A stretch of 64,000 nt of DNA from Streptomyces sp. NBC_00483 (GCF_036013745.1 NZ_CP107880.1:3038001-3102000), one strand, 5' to 3'; counted from the first letter of the stretch, positions 38,448 through 47,675 are shown. Notes: a model not told the origin generated them from the sequence alone. A program made the numbers and translations.

Positions 38448-39104
38448 CTATGCGCCGGTCGGGTCCTCGCCGCGGTCGAGGGCCTTCCAGAGCTCCTCGG
38501 GGCGGTCCGGGTCCACGGCCTTGGCGCGGCGGGTCCGCGGGGCGCCGGAGCGCTCGTAGCGGCCGCCCATCGACGGCCAGGCCGCGCCGTAGATCACGGC
38601 GAGGATCCCGGCGATCAGGATGAGTGCGCCGCCGGCCGCGGAGACGTACGGCCACGCGGTGTTGCTGAGCGCGTGGATGGTGGCGGAGGCGTCACCCGCG
38701 GCCTGCGCCGCCTTCTCGTCGAGCGCGGCGCTGTCACGCGCGCCGAGCACGGCGGCGGCGACGGCGCCCGCGCCGCTGAGCGCGAGCAGGAGGGCGACCA
38801 GGACGCGGCCGACCTTGCGGACCGCGAAGACGGCGACGAGCGCGGCGAGGCCCACTATGGCGAGGGCCGCGGGCACGCCCGTGACGTCGCTGCCCTCGGC
38901 GGTCAGCGGCAGCTTGCCGCCGGCGACGGCGGCGACGCCCGAGCACCACTCCTGCCGGGAGGCGAGCAGGGCGATCGCGGCTCCCGCGGCCCCGCAGAGC
39001 AGGGCGACGGCGAGGCTGCGCCGGCCATTCGGCGAGGAAGCAGCCGGCTCGGCCGGCTCGGCGGCATCGTTACGGGGGTGCGGTACAGCAGTCACGTACT
39101 CCAC
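38448..39104 (-). CDS. Trp-biosynthesis-associated membrane protein (TIGR02234 family)
   Basis: A 218-residue protein with four TM segments (about 30-48, 76-92, 99-118, 150-171). ASRQEWCSG after the first segment and GSDVTGVPAALAIVGLAAL are hallmarks of the family found next to trpE/trpC in actinobacteria (Trp_oprn_chp). The Arg/Asp/Glu-rich C-terminus is cytoplasmic. It follows trpE on the same strand after 71 bases. GTG 39095 is an alternative start. Function unknown; a role in precursor transport or complex anchoring has been suggested only by context. Confidence 0.85.
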   Translation of the reverse strand: MEYVTAVPHPRNDAAEPAEPAASSPNGRRSLAVALLCGAAGAAIALLASRQEWCSGVAAVAGGKLPLTAEGSDVTGVPAALAIVGLAALVAVFAVRKVGRVLVALLLALSGAGAVAAAVLGARDSAALDEKAAQAAGDASATIHALSNTAWPYVSAAGGALILIAGILAVIYGAAWPSMGGRYERSGAPRTRRAKAVDPDRPEELWKALDRGEDPTGA

Positions 39105-39175
39105 TATCGCCTGTCTGTACGGGTTTACGTGACCCGGGGGCCGGAGTCGTGCGTCACTTCACAGCGTCCGATGCC

Positions 39176-40648
39176 TCACAGTCGGTTCGCCGTGTGCACG
39201 GCGCGCAGCACCGCCGCCGCCTTGTTGCGGCACTCGGTGTCCTCGGCGACCGGGTCGGAGTCGGCGACGACACCCGCGCCCGCCTGCACATACGCGGTCC
39301 CCTCGCGCAGCAGCGCGGTGCGGATGGCGATGGCGGTGTCGGAGTCGCCCGCGAAGTCGAGGTAGCCGACGCAGCCGCCGTAGACGCCGCGGCGCGACGG
39401 CTCCAGCTCGTCGATGATCTGCAGCGCACGCGGCTTCGGGGCGCCGGACAGGGTGCCGGCCGGGAAGCAGGAGGTCAGTACGTCGAAGGCGGTGTGCCCC
39501 TCGGCGACGGTTCCCGTCACGGTCGAGACGATGTGCATGACGTGCGAGTACTTCTCGATGGACATGAAGTCGACGACCTCGACGGAGCCGGGCTCGCAGA
39601 CCCGCCCCAGGTCGTTGCGCCCGAGGTCGACGAGCATCAGGTGCTCGGCGCGCTCCTTGGGGTCGCCGAGCAGCTCCTCCGCGAGGTCGTGGTCCTCCTG
39701 CGGGGTCGCGCCGCGCGGCCGGGTCCCGGCGATCGGGTGCACCATGGCGCGCCCGTCCTCGACCTTGACGAGGGCCTCCGGCGAGGAGCCGACGACGTCG
39801 AATCCGTCGAAGCGGAAGAGGTACATGTACGGGGACGGGTTCGTGGCCCGCAGCACCCGGTAGACGTCCAACGCGCTTGCGGTGCAAGGGGTTTCGAAGC
39901 GCTGGGACGGGACGACCTGGAAGGCCTCGCCCGCGCGGATGCGCTCCTTGATGTCCTCGACGGCGTCCTGGTACTGCTTGCCGCCCCACAGCGCCGTGAA
40001 CTCCGGGAGCTCGGACGGCGGGAGCGCGGCGGGGGCGGACTCGACCGGCTTGGAGAGGTCGGCCTCCATGGCGTCGAGGCGGGCGACGGCGTCGGCGTAG
40101 GCCTCGTCGACGCCGGTCTCCAGGTCGTTGTGGTTGATCGCGTTGGCGATCAGCAGCACCGAGCCGTCCCAGTGGTCGAGCACGGCGAGATCGCTGGTGA
40201 GCAGCATCGTCAGCTCGGGCAGCTTGAGGTCGTCCCGCTCCCCCGGGCCGACCTTCTCCAGGCGGCGCACGATGTCGTACCCGAGGTAGCCGACCATGCC
40301 GCCGGTGAACGGGGGCAGACCCTCGTAGCGCGGGGTGTGCAGCGTCTGGACGGTGGCGCGCAGGGCGGCGAGCGGGTCGCCGTCGACCGGGACGCCGACG
40401 GGCGGCGTGCCCAGCCAGTGGGCCTGCCCGTCGCGCTCGGTCAGCGTGCCGGCGGAGCGCACGCCGACGAACGAATAGCGGGACCAGGAGCGGCCGTTCT
40501 CCGCGGACTCCAGGAGGAACGTGCCGGGCCGCTCGGCGGCGAGCTTGCGGTACAGGCCGACGGGCGTGTCGCCGTCCGCGAGGAGCTTGCGGCTGACGGG
40601 GATCACTCGGCGGTCGGTCGCGAGCTTGCGGAAGGTCTCGAGGTCCAT
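39176..40648 (-). CDS. trpE: Anthranilate synthase component I
   Basis: A 490-residue chorismate-utilising enzyme that makes anthranilate with a TrpG glutaminase encoded elsewhere. The feedback-inhibition site LLESAENG is intact, so tryptophan inhibition is expected. The active site has GTRPRGATPQEDHDLAEELLGDPKERAEHLMLVDLGRNDLGRV, HIVSTVTG and the C-terminal GAGVVADSDPVAEDTECRNKA. It has no linked trpG or trpD, in keeping with dispersed trp genes in Streptomyces. The start at 40648 is divergent from a secreted-protein gene with a short shared promoter region of 78 bases. Confidence 0.97.
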   Translation of the reverse strand: MDLETFRKLATDRRVIPVSRKLLADGDTPVGLYRKLAAERPGTFLLESAENGRSWSRYSFVGVRSAGTLTERDGQAHWLGTPPVGVPVDGDPLAALRATVQTLHTPRYEGLPPFTGGMVGYLGYDIVRRLEKVGPGERDDLKLPELTMLLTSDLAVLDHWDGSVLLIANAINHNDLETGVDEAYADAVARLDAMEADLSKPVESAPAALPPSELPEFTALWGGKQYQDAVEDIKERIRAGEAFQVVPSQRFETPCTASALDVYRVLRATNPSPYMYLFRFDGFDVVGSSPEALVKVEDGRAMVHPIAGTRPRGATPQEDHDLAEELLGDPKERAEHLMLVDLGRNDLGRVCEPGSVEVVDFMSIEKYSHVMHIVSTVTGTVAEGHTAFDVLTSCFPAGTLSGAPKPRALQIIDELEPSRRGVYGGCVGYLDFAGDSDTAIAIRTALLREGTAYVQAGAGVVADSDPVAEDTECRNKAAAVLRAVHTANRL

Positions 40649-40726
40649 GGCAGGAGCCTACTTCCGTCGGGGGGACGCCCCGCGCGCCTGGTCGAGGGGT
40701 GGACGGCGCCCCGCTAGAAGGGAGCG

Positions 40727-41221
40727 GTGACGAAGACCAAGAGCTACAAAAACGCACGCATGGCGAGCGCCCTGTCCGGTGTCGCCCTCGCCGCCGTCGC
40801 CGTGACCGCGCTGACCGGCGCCGCTCCCGCCCCCGGCGACTGGGCCGCGCCCCCGCCCGGCGAGGTCGAGGCGCGGGTCGAGGCCGCGGGCCTGGAGATG
40901 CTCGACTCCGAGAAGCTGACCATGCACATCCACCCCCACCTCACCGTGTACGCGGGCGGCCGCCAGGTGACCGTCCCCGCCGACATCGGCATCGACCGCT
41001 CCGGCAAGAAGCCCCGCTTCAGCCCGCTGCACACGCACGACACGACCGGCACCGTGCACGTGGAGTCGGCCCAGTGGCAGGACTTCACGCTCGGACAGCT
41101 CCTCACGGAGTGGGGCGTGCGCCCCCAGTGCACGGCCGAGGTCGACGGGTCCCCGGTGGCGGGGGACCCGGCCCGGATCGTCTTCCGGGACCGTCAGGAG
41201 ATCACGCTGCGCTGTCGCTGA
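40727..41221 (+). CDS. Secreted His-rich protein of unknown function
   Basis: A 164-residue protein with an N-terminal basic region and hydrophobic signal ([19 protein letters not shown]). The mature part has [15 protein letters not shown] and [17 protein letters not shown], histidine pairs that could bind a metal, then [12 protein letters not shown]. One Cys pair (PQC and LRC) may form a disulfide. GTG 40727 follows AAGGGAG closely. It overlaps hisI convergently by 20 bases. No function is recognised. Confidence 0.75.
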   Translation: MTKTKSYKNARMASALSGVALAAVAVTALTGAAPAPGDWAAPPPGEVEARVEAAGLEMLDSEKLTMHIHPHLTVYAGGRQVTVPADIGIDRSGKKPRFSPLHTHDTTGTVHVESAQWQDFTLGQLLTEWGVRPQCTAEVDGSPVAGDPARIVFRDRQEITLRCR

Positions 41222-41579
41222 CCGGCAGCTCGTCGCGGTCGAAGCAGGTGCGGGCGCCGGTGTGACAGGCGGCGCCCACCTGGTCGACCTTGACGAGCAC
41301 GGTGTCGGCGTCGCAGTCGAGGGCGACCGACTTCACGTGCTGGAAGTGGCCCGAGGTGTCGCCCTTGACCCAGTACTCCTGGCGGCTGCGCGACCAGTAC
41401 GTGCAGCGGCCGGTGGTCAGGGTGCGGTGCAGCGCCTCGTCGTCCATCCAGCCGAGCATGAGCACCTCGCCGGTGTCGTACTGCTGGGCGATGGCGGGAA
41501 CCAGGCCGTCGGCGCTCCGCTTGAGGCGGGCGGCGATGGCGGGGTCGAGGCTGCTGCTGGGTACGGGCGAGCTGGTCAT
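41202..41579 (-). CDS. hisI: Phosphoribosyl-AMP cyclohydrolase
   Basis: A 125-residue zinc enzyme for the third histidine step. [42 protein letters not shown] is the core, [27 protein letters not shown] carries the metal-binding Asp and Cys residues. Its 3' end overlaps the secreted-protein gene. No clear ribosome site is present, so ATG 41579 (or 41588) may be used on a leaderless mRNA. It stands apart from the main his operon. Confidence 0.95.
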   Translation of the reverse strand: MTSSPVPSSSLDPAIAARLKRSADGLVPAIAQQYDTGEVLMLGWMDDEALHRTLTTGRCTYWSRSRQEYWVKGDTSGHFQHVKSVALDCDADTVLVKVDQVGAACHTGARTCFDRDELPVSDSAA

Positions 41580-41650
41580 ATGGACCATTGTGCCGCGCCG
41601 AGTCGAACGTCCACTGTCCGGTGCGGCGCGGGCGGTCGTAGGCTGGCGAC

Positions 41651-42286
41651 ATGTCGACCCATGCCAAGCGTGAACGACTTCTGCTCGCCGACCTGTTGGA
41701 GGCGTCGGGCCCGGACGCCCCCACCCTCTGTGAGGGCTGGAACACCCGGGACCTCGCGGCGCATGTGGTGGTGCGCGAGCGCCGCCCGGACGCCGCGGGC
41801 GGGATCCTCGTCAAACAGCTCGCGTCCCGCCTGGAGCGGGTGCAGGCCGAGTTCGCGGAGAAGCCGTACGAAGAGCTGATCCAGCTGATCCGCACCGGTC
41901 CGCCGCGCTTCTCGCCCTTCTCCCTCAAGCAGATCGACGAGGCGTCGAACGCGATCGAGTTCTACATCCACACCGAGGACGTGCGCCGTGCGCAGCCCGA
42001 CTGGACGCCGCGCGAGCTCGACCCGGTCTTCGCCGACGTCCTGTGGTCGCGCCTGGAGCGGATGGCGCGGGTGATGGGCCGCAAGGCGCCCGTCGGCCTG
42101 GTGCTGCGCCGCCCGGACGGCCAGACGGCGGTGGCGCACCGCGGCGCCCCCGTGGTCACGGTCACGGGCGCGCCCGCGGAGCTGGTGATGTTCGCGTTCG
42201 GCCGGCAGGAGGCGGCGGACGTCGAGATGGACGGCGAGAAGTCGGCCATCGACCGGCTCACGGAGACGAAGGCGCTCGGCCTGTAG
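41651..42286 (+). CDS. TIGR03085-family metal-binding (DinB-like) protein
   Basis: A 211-residue protein of the mycothiol-maleylpyruvate-isomerase-like/DinB fold. [41 protein letters not shown] contains the first metal His region; [22 protein letters not shown] holds the others. Such proteins may use mycothiol, but the reaction is unknown. It overlaps the PucR gene convergently by 29 bases and is divergent from hisI. Confidence 0.85.
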   Translation: MSTHAKRERLLLADLLEASGPDAPTLCEGWNTRDLAAHVVVRERRPDAAGGILVKQLASRLERVQAEFAEKPYEELIQLIRTGPPRFSPFSLKQIDEASNAIEFYIHTEDVRRAQPDWTPRELDPVFADVLWSRLERMARVMGRKAPVGLVLRRPDGQTAVAHRGAPVVTVTGAPAELVMFAFGRQEAADVEMDGEKSAIDRLTETKALGL

Positions 42287-43514
42287 CGGGTGTGCCGGTG
42301 TGGGGCAGGGCGTGCAGCGCCAGCCCCAGTTCGACGAGGTCGGCGGGGCGGGCGAGGCTCCGGCCCGTGAGCTGTTCGCAGCGGCGCAGCCGGTTCAGGA
42401 CCGTGTTGCGGTGGCAGTAGAGGCGGGTGGCGGCGCGCTGCGCGGAGCCGTCGCAGTCCAGCCAGGCCGTCAGTGTGTCGAGCAGCAGGGTCCGGTCGGT
42501 CGGGGGCAGGGCGAGCAGGGGGCCGAGCACCCGGTCGGCGAGGATCCGGCCGAGTTCGGGCGCGGCGGCGACGAGCGCGGCGGGCAACTGCTCGTCCAGG
42601 AGTACGGTGCCGCCGCCCTCCGGGCAGATGCGCAGCGCGGTCTCGGCGAGCCGCCGGGCGCCGCCCACCGCGGCGAGCCCTTCGACGGCGGGGCTGATGC
42701 CGACGCGCAGGCCGGGCTTGCGGTGGCAAAACTCCCTTAGCGCGACGGCGAGTTGAGCCGCGCCCAGTCCACCCAGATCGACGATGGCGCGTTCGGTCCC
42801 GTCGGCCGTGTGCCACACGGCCCGTACGCCGTGCGGCAGGGTGGGCCGGGGCGCGCCCCGGCTGCCGCCGACGGCGATCAGCACCGCGTACCGGCCGCGT
42901 TCGGGCAGATCGAGTGCGGCTGCGGCGTCGGGCAGGTCGGCGATGCGGGTGGCGCCGTCGAGGAGGGCGGCGGCCATCAGGCGGCGCCGGTTCTCACGCC
43001 GCCAGGTGAGCTCGCGCTCGGCACGCCGATACGACTCGGCGACGTGCGTGCAATGTTCATCGACGAAGTTCCACACATCGACGGCAAGATGCACCAGCAG
43101 ATGCGCATCCTCGGGATGCCGCAAGGTCACCTCGTCGACGAGCGCCTGCCAGACCAGGGCGCCGCCGAGCCGGAAGGCGTGCGACACGGCGTCGAGCGGA
43201 AACCCGCGGGCCGCGCGGGCGGCGCCGATCCGGGCGGTGCAGGCGCGGGCGGCGTACCGGTTGCGCGGAGGGTCGAGCAGGGAGGCGACGCTGTGTCCGA
43301 GCGAGCGGTGGATCTCCGCGCGTACGTCGCCGGGGTCGACCTCCAGTGCGGCGCGGTAGGCCGGCTCCTGCTCGTACAGCTCCGCCGTCAACCGGTCGGT
43401 GAGCGCGGGGAGTTGACCGAGGAGCGGGCGTGCGGCGCGGCGCAGCACGGCGACCGCGTCCGATCCGGCGCCGGTCCGTGGGTGTGGTCGGGGACGTACG
43501 AGATGCGCGGGCAT
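42258..43514 (-). CDS. PucR-family transcriptional regulator
   Basis: A 418-residue regulator. The N-terminal half is helical (LRRAARPLLGQLPALTDRLTAELYEQEPAYRAAL and similar to the RsbT co-antagonist-like domain), the middle is a degenerate GGDEF-like region, and the C-terminus has the PucR helix-turn-helix DGSAQRAATRLYCHRNTVLNRLRRCEQLTG. Such proteins usually control nearby catabolic or secondary-metabolism genes, but no obvious target is adjacent. Confidence 0.88.
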   Translation of the reverse strand: MPAHLVRPRPHPRTGAGSDAVAVLRRAARPLLGQLPALTDRLTAELYEQEPAYRAALEVDPGDVRAEIHRSLGHSVASLLDPPRNRYAARACTARIGAARAARGFPLDAVSHAFRLGGALVWQALVDEVTLRHPEDAHLLVHLAVDVWNFVDEHCTHVAESYRRAERELTWRRENRRRLMAAALLDGATRIADLPDAAAALDLPERGRYAVLIAVGGSRGAPRPTLPHGVRAVWHTADGTERAIVDLGGLGAAQLAVALREFCHRKPGLRVGISPAVEGLAAVGGARRLAETALRICPEGGGTVLLDEQLPAALVAAAPELGRILADRVLGPLLALPPTDRTLLLDTLTAWLDCDGSAQRAATRLYCHRNTVLNRLRRCEQLTGRSLARPADLVELGLALHALPHTGTPATGRAPSSP

Positions 43515-44138
43515 GGTGGTCCTCCACGGCTCGGCTCACGAGTCCGCAGAATGACATACCGTCTGGTCGGTCTCCAGCCCTCTCTGCAAACGTGCAGGTG
43601 AGTGGGGGCGGGTACCGGGGTTACGGGCACCTCCACGGAGGCGGTCGACCTCCCTCACGCCACGGGGCTCCACCCCGGACCCCGCGCCTCAAACGCCGGC
43701 GGGGCTGGGATGATCGGGGCTCCGGCCGACCCCTGCGCCTCAAGCGCCGGTAGGGCTGGGAAGGCCAGGGTTCCGCCTGACCCCCGCGCCTCAAGCGCCA
43801 GCGGGGCCCAAAGATCGGGGCTCCGCCCCGGACCCCGCTGCTCAAGCGGCGCAGGGGCTCAAAAATGCCGACCTCCCCGCCCATCTCCCACCCACCCGCC
43901 CCCTCCGGGGGCGTCGGCCCGACCCCGTCACGGCAAGCGCCATCGGCACGGCACCCCACCTGTGACGGTCGACCGCACCCGCCTTGGGCAATCTGCCGCC
44001 TGGGGCGGCAGGGTGGGCAAGGCGGCACCCCGATGCAGCGCACCCCTCACGACAGGCCCCGACCCCGGCACAGCAACCGGGCCCCGGGCAGGCCGAAGCC
44101 CCCGGAGGGGGCGGGCGGGTGGGAGATGAGCAGGCACC

Positions 44139-44252
44139 GGCGCAGCCGGACAAGGACCGGTGCCGCGCGCTGAGCGCAAGGGCGCCCACCCCGGTACAGC
44201 CCCAAGACCCGGTGCCGCGCAACCAGGACGGGAGGCGCCGACCACGGCACGG
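44139..44252. repeat. 114 bp direct repeat, copy 1
   Basis: The second copy is at 44424-44537, 285 bases away, with two mismatches (T/C in CCGGTACAG versus CCGGCACAG, and A/C near the end). The first 56 bases occur a third time in degenerate form at 44368-44423, immediately before copy 2. Confidence 0.95.
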
Positions 44253-44423
44253 TCAGACCCCGGTGCCGCGCAACAGCTACGACAGGCCCCGCCCCCAGCA
44301 CAGCAGCCGGGCCCCCGGACGGGCCAAAGCCCCCGGAGGGGGCGGGAGGGCGGGAGATGACCGGGCACCGGCACAGCCGGAAAGGCACCGATGCCGCGCG
44401 CCGAGCGCAAGGGCACCCACCCC

Positions 44424-44537
44424 GGCGCAGCCGGACAAGGACCGGTGCCGCGCGCTGAGCGCAAGGGCGCCCACCCCGGCACAGCCCCAAGACCCGGTGC
44501 CGCGCAACCAGGACGGGAGGCGCCGACCCCGGCACGG
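44424..44537. repeat. 114 bp direct repeat, copy 2
   Basis: Near-identical to 44139-44252 (two mismatches). It lies 60-170 bases downstream of the LAL-type regulator gene stop in minus-strand terms. Confidence 0.95.
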
Positions 44538-44600
44538 CGGCACCCCGGTGCCGCGCAACAATTACTCGGGGACCGGCCCCGGGGCCCACGCGCGGCGCGC

Positions 44601-46568
44601 TCAGGCGCGGCCCGCCGCCTCCGTGCGGTCCACCAGGCGGGCCAGTTCCACGCGGGAGCGCACGCCGAGGCGGTCGAAGACGTTGCGGAGGTGGTGGTCC
44701 ACCGTGCGGGGGCTCACCGAGAGCCGGCGGGCGACCTCGCGGTTGGTGTCACCCTTCGCGACGCGGCGAGCGATGCGCAACTGCTGAGGCGTCAACTCGG
44801 CGAGTCTGCCCGGAGGTTCACTGTCACCCGGGGACTCGCCCGTGGCGCGCAGTTCGGCCGCCGTCTGCACGGCCCAGACCGTCGCCCCGCACCGTTCGAA
44901 GGCGACCAGGGCGTCACGCAGCAACGCACGGGCCCGCGCAGGACGGCGCGTGCGGCGCAACCACTTGCCGTACAGGGCCAGGGTGCGGGCCCGCTCGAAG
45001 TCGCCGCCCGTCCGCTCGTGCCGGGCCAGGGACTCCTCGAAGCGGGACTCGGCCGTCGCCGGATCGCTCGCCGCCAACAGGGCCTGGCAGCGAGCGAGTT
45101 GTGCCGGAGCGAGCGGATCGTGGCCGCGTTCGACCCACACCGTGAACTCACCGACCGCGGCCTGCGCCCCACCCGGCTCACCCGCGAGCACCGCCGCCTC
45201 CACCAGACAGGGAACGGCCAGCATCCGGATGCCGAAGTGCCCCCGCCGCGGGCCGGGGCCGATGAGCGGCCCGAGTCGTGCGGCCGCCCGCGCCGCGTCT
45301 CCCCGCGCCAAGTCCGCACGGGCCAACGCCCATTGGGCGAGCGTCGCAGCCTGCACCAACCCGTGCCGGTCGGCAACGTGCTGCGCGGCGGCGGCATGCC
45401 GGGCGACGGTGTCGACGTCGCGGTCGAGCGAGGCGACGAGGGCGAGGACGGCGTGCTGATGCGCGAGCACGTTGCGCTGCCCCGCCGCGAGCGCGGTCCG
45501 CACCCCCTCCTCGGCATGGGCGCGAGCCCGTACGTGCCGCCCGGAGCGCAGCTCACCGTAGGCGAGCAGCTCCAGGGCGCGCGGCAGTTCGGCCCCCGCG
45601 TCCCGGTCCCGCGCGGCCGCGAGCGCACGGCTGCCGAGACGGCAGGCCGCGTCCACGTCCCCGGCGACGAGCGCGGCGGCCCCGGCCCGCAGCAGCACCC
45701 CCGGCTCCCGCTCCCCGGCGGACCGTGCCACGACCCGCCGCAACGCGACCCGCCCCACCCCGGCCCGCTCCCCGAGGGACGCTGCCATGCCGACCCGGTA
45801 GTCGAGAGCGGAGTCCGCCGGTCGCGCACGACCGCCGTGCTCGACCGCCTCCCGGTACCCCGCCGAGTCCCCCAGCGCCCAGGACGCCTCCGCCGCACCG
45901 AGGCGCGCTTCGAGGGCGGCCGGCTGTGCACAGAGGCGGGCCGCCAGCAACAGGGATTCACGGGCGTCCGCCACGGGACCGTCGCGCAGCGCCAGCAGGC
46001 CCCGGATCAGAGCGGCGCGGCCCCGTACGGCCTCAAGGCCCGCCAAGTCGCCGAACTCGCCCACCTGGTGCAGGAGTTCACGCACACGGTGCGGGCGGCC
46101 CGCCAGCCTCGCGTGGTCCGCCGCCGCGACCAGCCACTCGGCGCGGACCGCGGGGTCCTCGGCGAGTCCTGCCGCGTGGGCGAGCGCCGTGCAGCGCTCC
46201 CCGTGGGGCGCGCCCTCCGCCGCCGCCAGTTCCGCGCCGAGCCCCGGGTCCGGGTAGGCCGCGCCGAGCGACCGGTGCAGCAGCCTCGCCGACCGCTGCC
46301 GCTCCCCCGTCGCCGCGGCGGCGAGCAACCGGTGCGCTGCCCTGCGCCGCTCCGGCTGCACGGCCTCGTAGAGCCTGCGCCGCCCCGGCAGCCGCAGCCG
46401 GCCGTCCGGATCGCGCCTCAGGCCCGCCCGCTCGGCCGCATCCAAGGCGTCCGCGCCGAGCCCGGCCGCCGCGGCGGCCCGCAGCACGAGCCCCGCGTCG
46501 ACGCCGGCCCCCTCGGGGTCGGCCTCGTACGCGGCGGCCGCAAGCAACAGCACGGTTCTTCCGCTCAC
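44601..46568 (-). CDS. LAL-type LuxR regulator lacking the ATPase domain
   Basis: About 655 residues. The C-terminal LuxR helix-turn-helix is complete (LTPQQLRIARRVAKGDTNREVARRLSVSPRTVDHHLRNVFDRLGV). The middle is a long helical TPR-like region. The N-terminus begins in what is normally the post-ATPase part of LAL proteins (LLLAAAAYEADPEGAGV, then DGRLRLPGRRRLYEAVQPERRRAAHRLL, which matches the usual FRHPLVR..VY region). The Walker A/B module of about 300 residues is absent and no remnant is visible upstream. It could be a functional short form or a 5'-truncated gene. GTG 46568 and 46598 are both possible starts. Confidence 0.8.
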   Translation of the reverse strand: MSGRTVLLLAAAAYEADPEGAGVDAGLVLRAAAAAGLGADALDAAERAGLRRDPDGRLRLPGRRRLYEAVQPERRRAAHRLLAAAATGERQRSARLLHRSLGAAYPDPGLGAELAAAEGAPHGERCTALAHAAGLAEDPAVRAEWLVAAADHARLAGRPHRVRELLHQVGEFGDLAGLEAVRGRAALIRGLLALRDGPVADARESLLLAARLCAQPAALEARLGAAEASWALGDSAGYREAVEHGGRARPADSALDYRVGMAASLGERAGVGRVALRRVVARSAGEREPGVLLRAGAAALVAGDVDAACRLGSRALAAARDRDAGAELPRALELLAYGELRSGRHVRARAHAEEGVRTALAAGQRNVLAHQHAVLALVASLDRDVDTVARHAAAAQHVADRHGLVQAATLAQWALARADLARGDAARAAARLGPLIGPGPRRGHFGIRMLAVPCLVEAAVLAGEPGGAQAAVGEFTVWVERGHDPLAPAQLARCQALLAASDPATAESRFEESLARHERTGGDFERARTLALYGKWLRRTRRPARARALLRDALVAFERCGATVWAVQTAAELRATGESPGDSEPPGRLAELTPQQLRIARRVAKGDTNREVARRLSVSPRTVDHHLRNVFDRLGVRSRVELARLVDRTEAAGRA

Positions 46569-46606
46569 TTGCCGCACGCTAGTGGCGAACCGCCGCACGC
46601 ACAGCG

Positions 46607-46630
46607 CCGGTTGGGATAAATCCCAACCGG
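46607..46630. promoter_or_regulatory. 24 bp palindrome upstream of the LAL gene
   Basis: CCGGTTGGGAT (46607-46617) and its exact complement (46620-46630) are two bases apart. It lies directly before the regulator start and after the esterase gene, so it is either an autoregulatory operator or an esterase terminator. Confidence 0.5.
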
Positions 46631-46659
46631 CACATTGTTGTCCTGTGCCACCGCACAGA

Positions 46660-46752
46660 ACGTCGGAACCTCGTGACGTCGGAACCTCATGACGTCAGAA
46701 CCTCGCGACGCCACGACATCACAACGTCACGACATCACAACGTCACGACGTG
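46660..46752. repeat. 16 bp tandem minisatellite at the esterase 3' end
   Basis: Units ACGTCGGAACCTCGTG, ACGTCGGAACCTCATG, ACGTCAGAACCTCGCG, ACGCCACGACATCACA, ACGTCACGACATCACA and a partial ACGTCACGACGTG start at 46660, 46676, 46692, 46708, 46724 and 46740. The last copy includes the stop codon and last codons of the esterase. Confidence 0.95.
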
Positions 46753-47675
46753 TGCGGGCAGTTGCCCCGGTACTCCGCGATCGTGAGGCTGGAGGCCGGC
46801 AGCGGGCAGAGGAACTGCTCGTACCGGGTGTCGTTGTCGATGAAGCGCTTGAGCCACGAGATGCTGTACTTCGCGATCGTGGTGTTGGACGAGTTGGGCG
46901 TGAAGTGCGTGGCCCCGCGCAGCTCCAGGTACGCCTTGTCGAGCGAGCTCGGCAGGCTTCCGTAGAACGGTTCGGAGTGCGTGGCGACCGGCGCGATGGT
47001 GTCACCGTCCGCGCCCACCACGAGCGTCGGGGTCTTGATCTCGGGCCAGCTCTTGTCGGTGTTCCAGCCGGTGAGGGGTATCGCGGCCTGGAGCGAAGGA
47101 CGGCTCTTGGCCGCTTCGAGGGTGCCGCCGCCGCCCATGGAGTGGCCCATGACGCCGAGCCGACTCGTGTCGATGCGGGTGCGCACCGAGCTCTGCTGGG
47201 TCAAGTAGTCGAGGGCGGACAGGAGTTGGCGGCCCCGGCTGTCCGGCTGGTCGAGCGTGGTGTTGGTGTCGATCGTGAAGACGACGAAGCCCTGCGACGC
47301 GAGGCGCGGGCCCAGCCAGGCGATGGACGACTGGTACGCCGTGTAGCCCGGCGAGATCACGACGGCGCCGAACGTGCCGTCCGCCGTCGACGACGGATAG
47401 TAGATGGTGCCGCCGCCGAAGCCGCTCACACTCAGCGAGGACACACTGGCCTGCGAGACGGAGTAGGAGCCGCGCGAGGCCTCGATGCTGGAGACGGTCG
47501 GGGCGGGGCCACGCTCGTAGGGGTTCTCGGCCGCCTCGGCGGTCAGGGCCTGCTGGGTGGCGAGGCCGCCGAGGGCCAGCAGGGTGGCAAGTCCCGTACG
47601 GATCAGGCGGGTCCGGAACTTGCTCGCGGCTCGCCCGGCGTGCACGGGGGGCGCCGCACTTCTGTGCTGCTGCAC
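46743..47675 (-). CDS. Secreted cutinase/PET-hydrolase-like esterase
   Basis: A 310-residue alpha/beta hydrolase with a signal peptide (about 1-49, ending AEAAENPY). The catalytic triad is Ser179 (GHSMGG), Asp225 (ADGDTIAP) and His257 (GATHFTP). Oxyanion-hole Tyr111 (PGYTA) and Met180, plus substrate-stacking Trp204 ([10 protein letters not shown]), match the type I polyester hydrolases (LCC, TfCut2, Streptomyces exfoliatus lipase). One C-terminal disulfide (Cys290-Cys306) is expected. GTG 47675 is chosen because AGAGGAA lies nine bases upstream. Natural substrates are probably cutin or lipids. Confidence 0.93.
   Translation of the reverse strand: MQQHRSAAPPVHAGRAASKFRTRLIRTGLATLLALGGLATQQALTAEAAENPYERGPAPTVSSIEASRGSYSVSQASVSSLSVSGFGGGTIYYPSSTADGTFGAVVISPGYTAYQSSIAWLGPRLASQGFVVFTIDTNTTLDQPDSRGRQLLSALDYLTQQSSVRTRIDTSRLGVMGHSMGGGGTLEAAKSRPSLQAAIPLTGWNTDKSWPEIKTPTLVVGADGDTIAPVATHSEPFYGSLPSSLDKAYLELRGATHFTPNSSNTTIAKYSISWLKRFIDNDTRYEQFLCPLPASSLTIAEYRGNCPHTS

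Larger units (their letters stand above)
43600..44600. repeat. One-kilobase gene-free repeat field
   Basis: No gene is supported. Four tandem, slightly degenerate copies of the dispersed unit (beginning GGGGCTCC.CCCC and containing CCTCAA.CGCCGG) lie at 43661-43862. A segment at 43891-44026 is the inverted counterpart of 11796-12046. From 44088 the field consists of overlapping repeats: 44088-44152 resembles 44318-44380, and CCGGTGCCGCGCAAC recurs four times. A 114-base direct repeat is listed separately. Confidence 0.9.

Noticed and set aside
43600..44600. Possible CRISPR array in the repeat field
   Set aside because: Repeats are irregular, GC-rich and lack uniform spacer spacing; no cas genes nearby.
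43600..44600. Several 80-270 codon open frames in the repeat field
   Set aside because: All are Arg/Pro/Ala-rich products of repetitive GC-rich DNA, present in several frames and on both strands, without ribosome sites.
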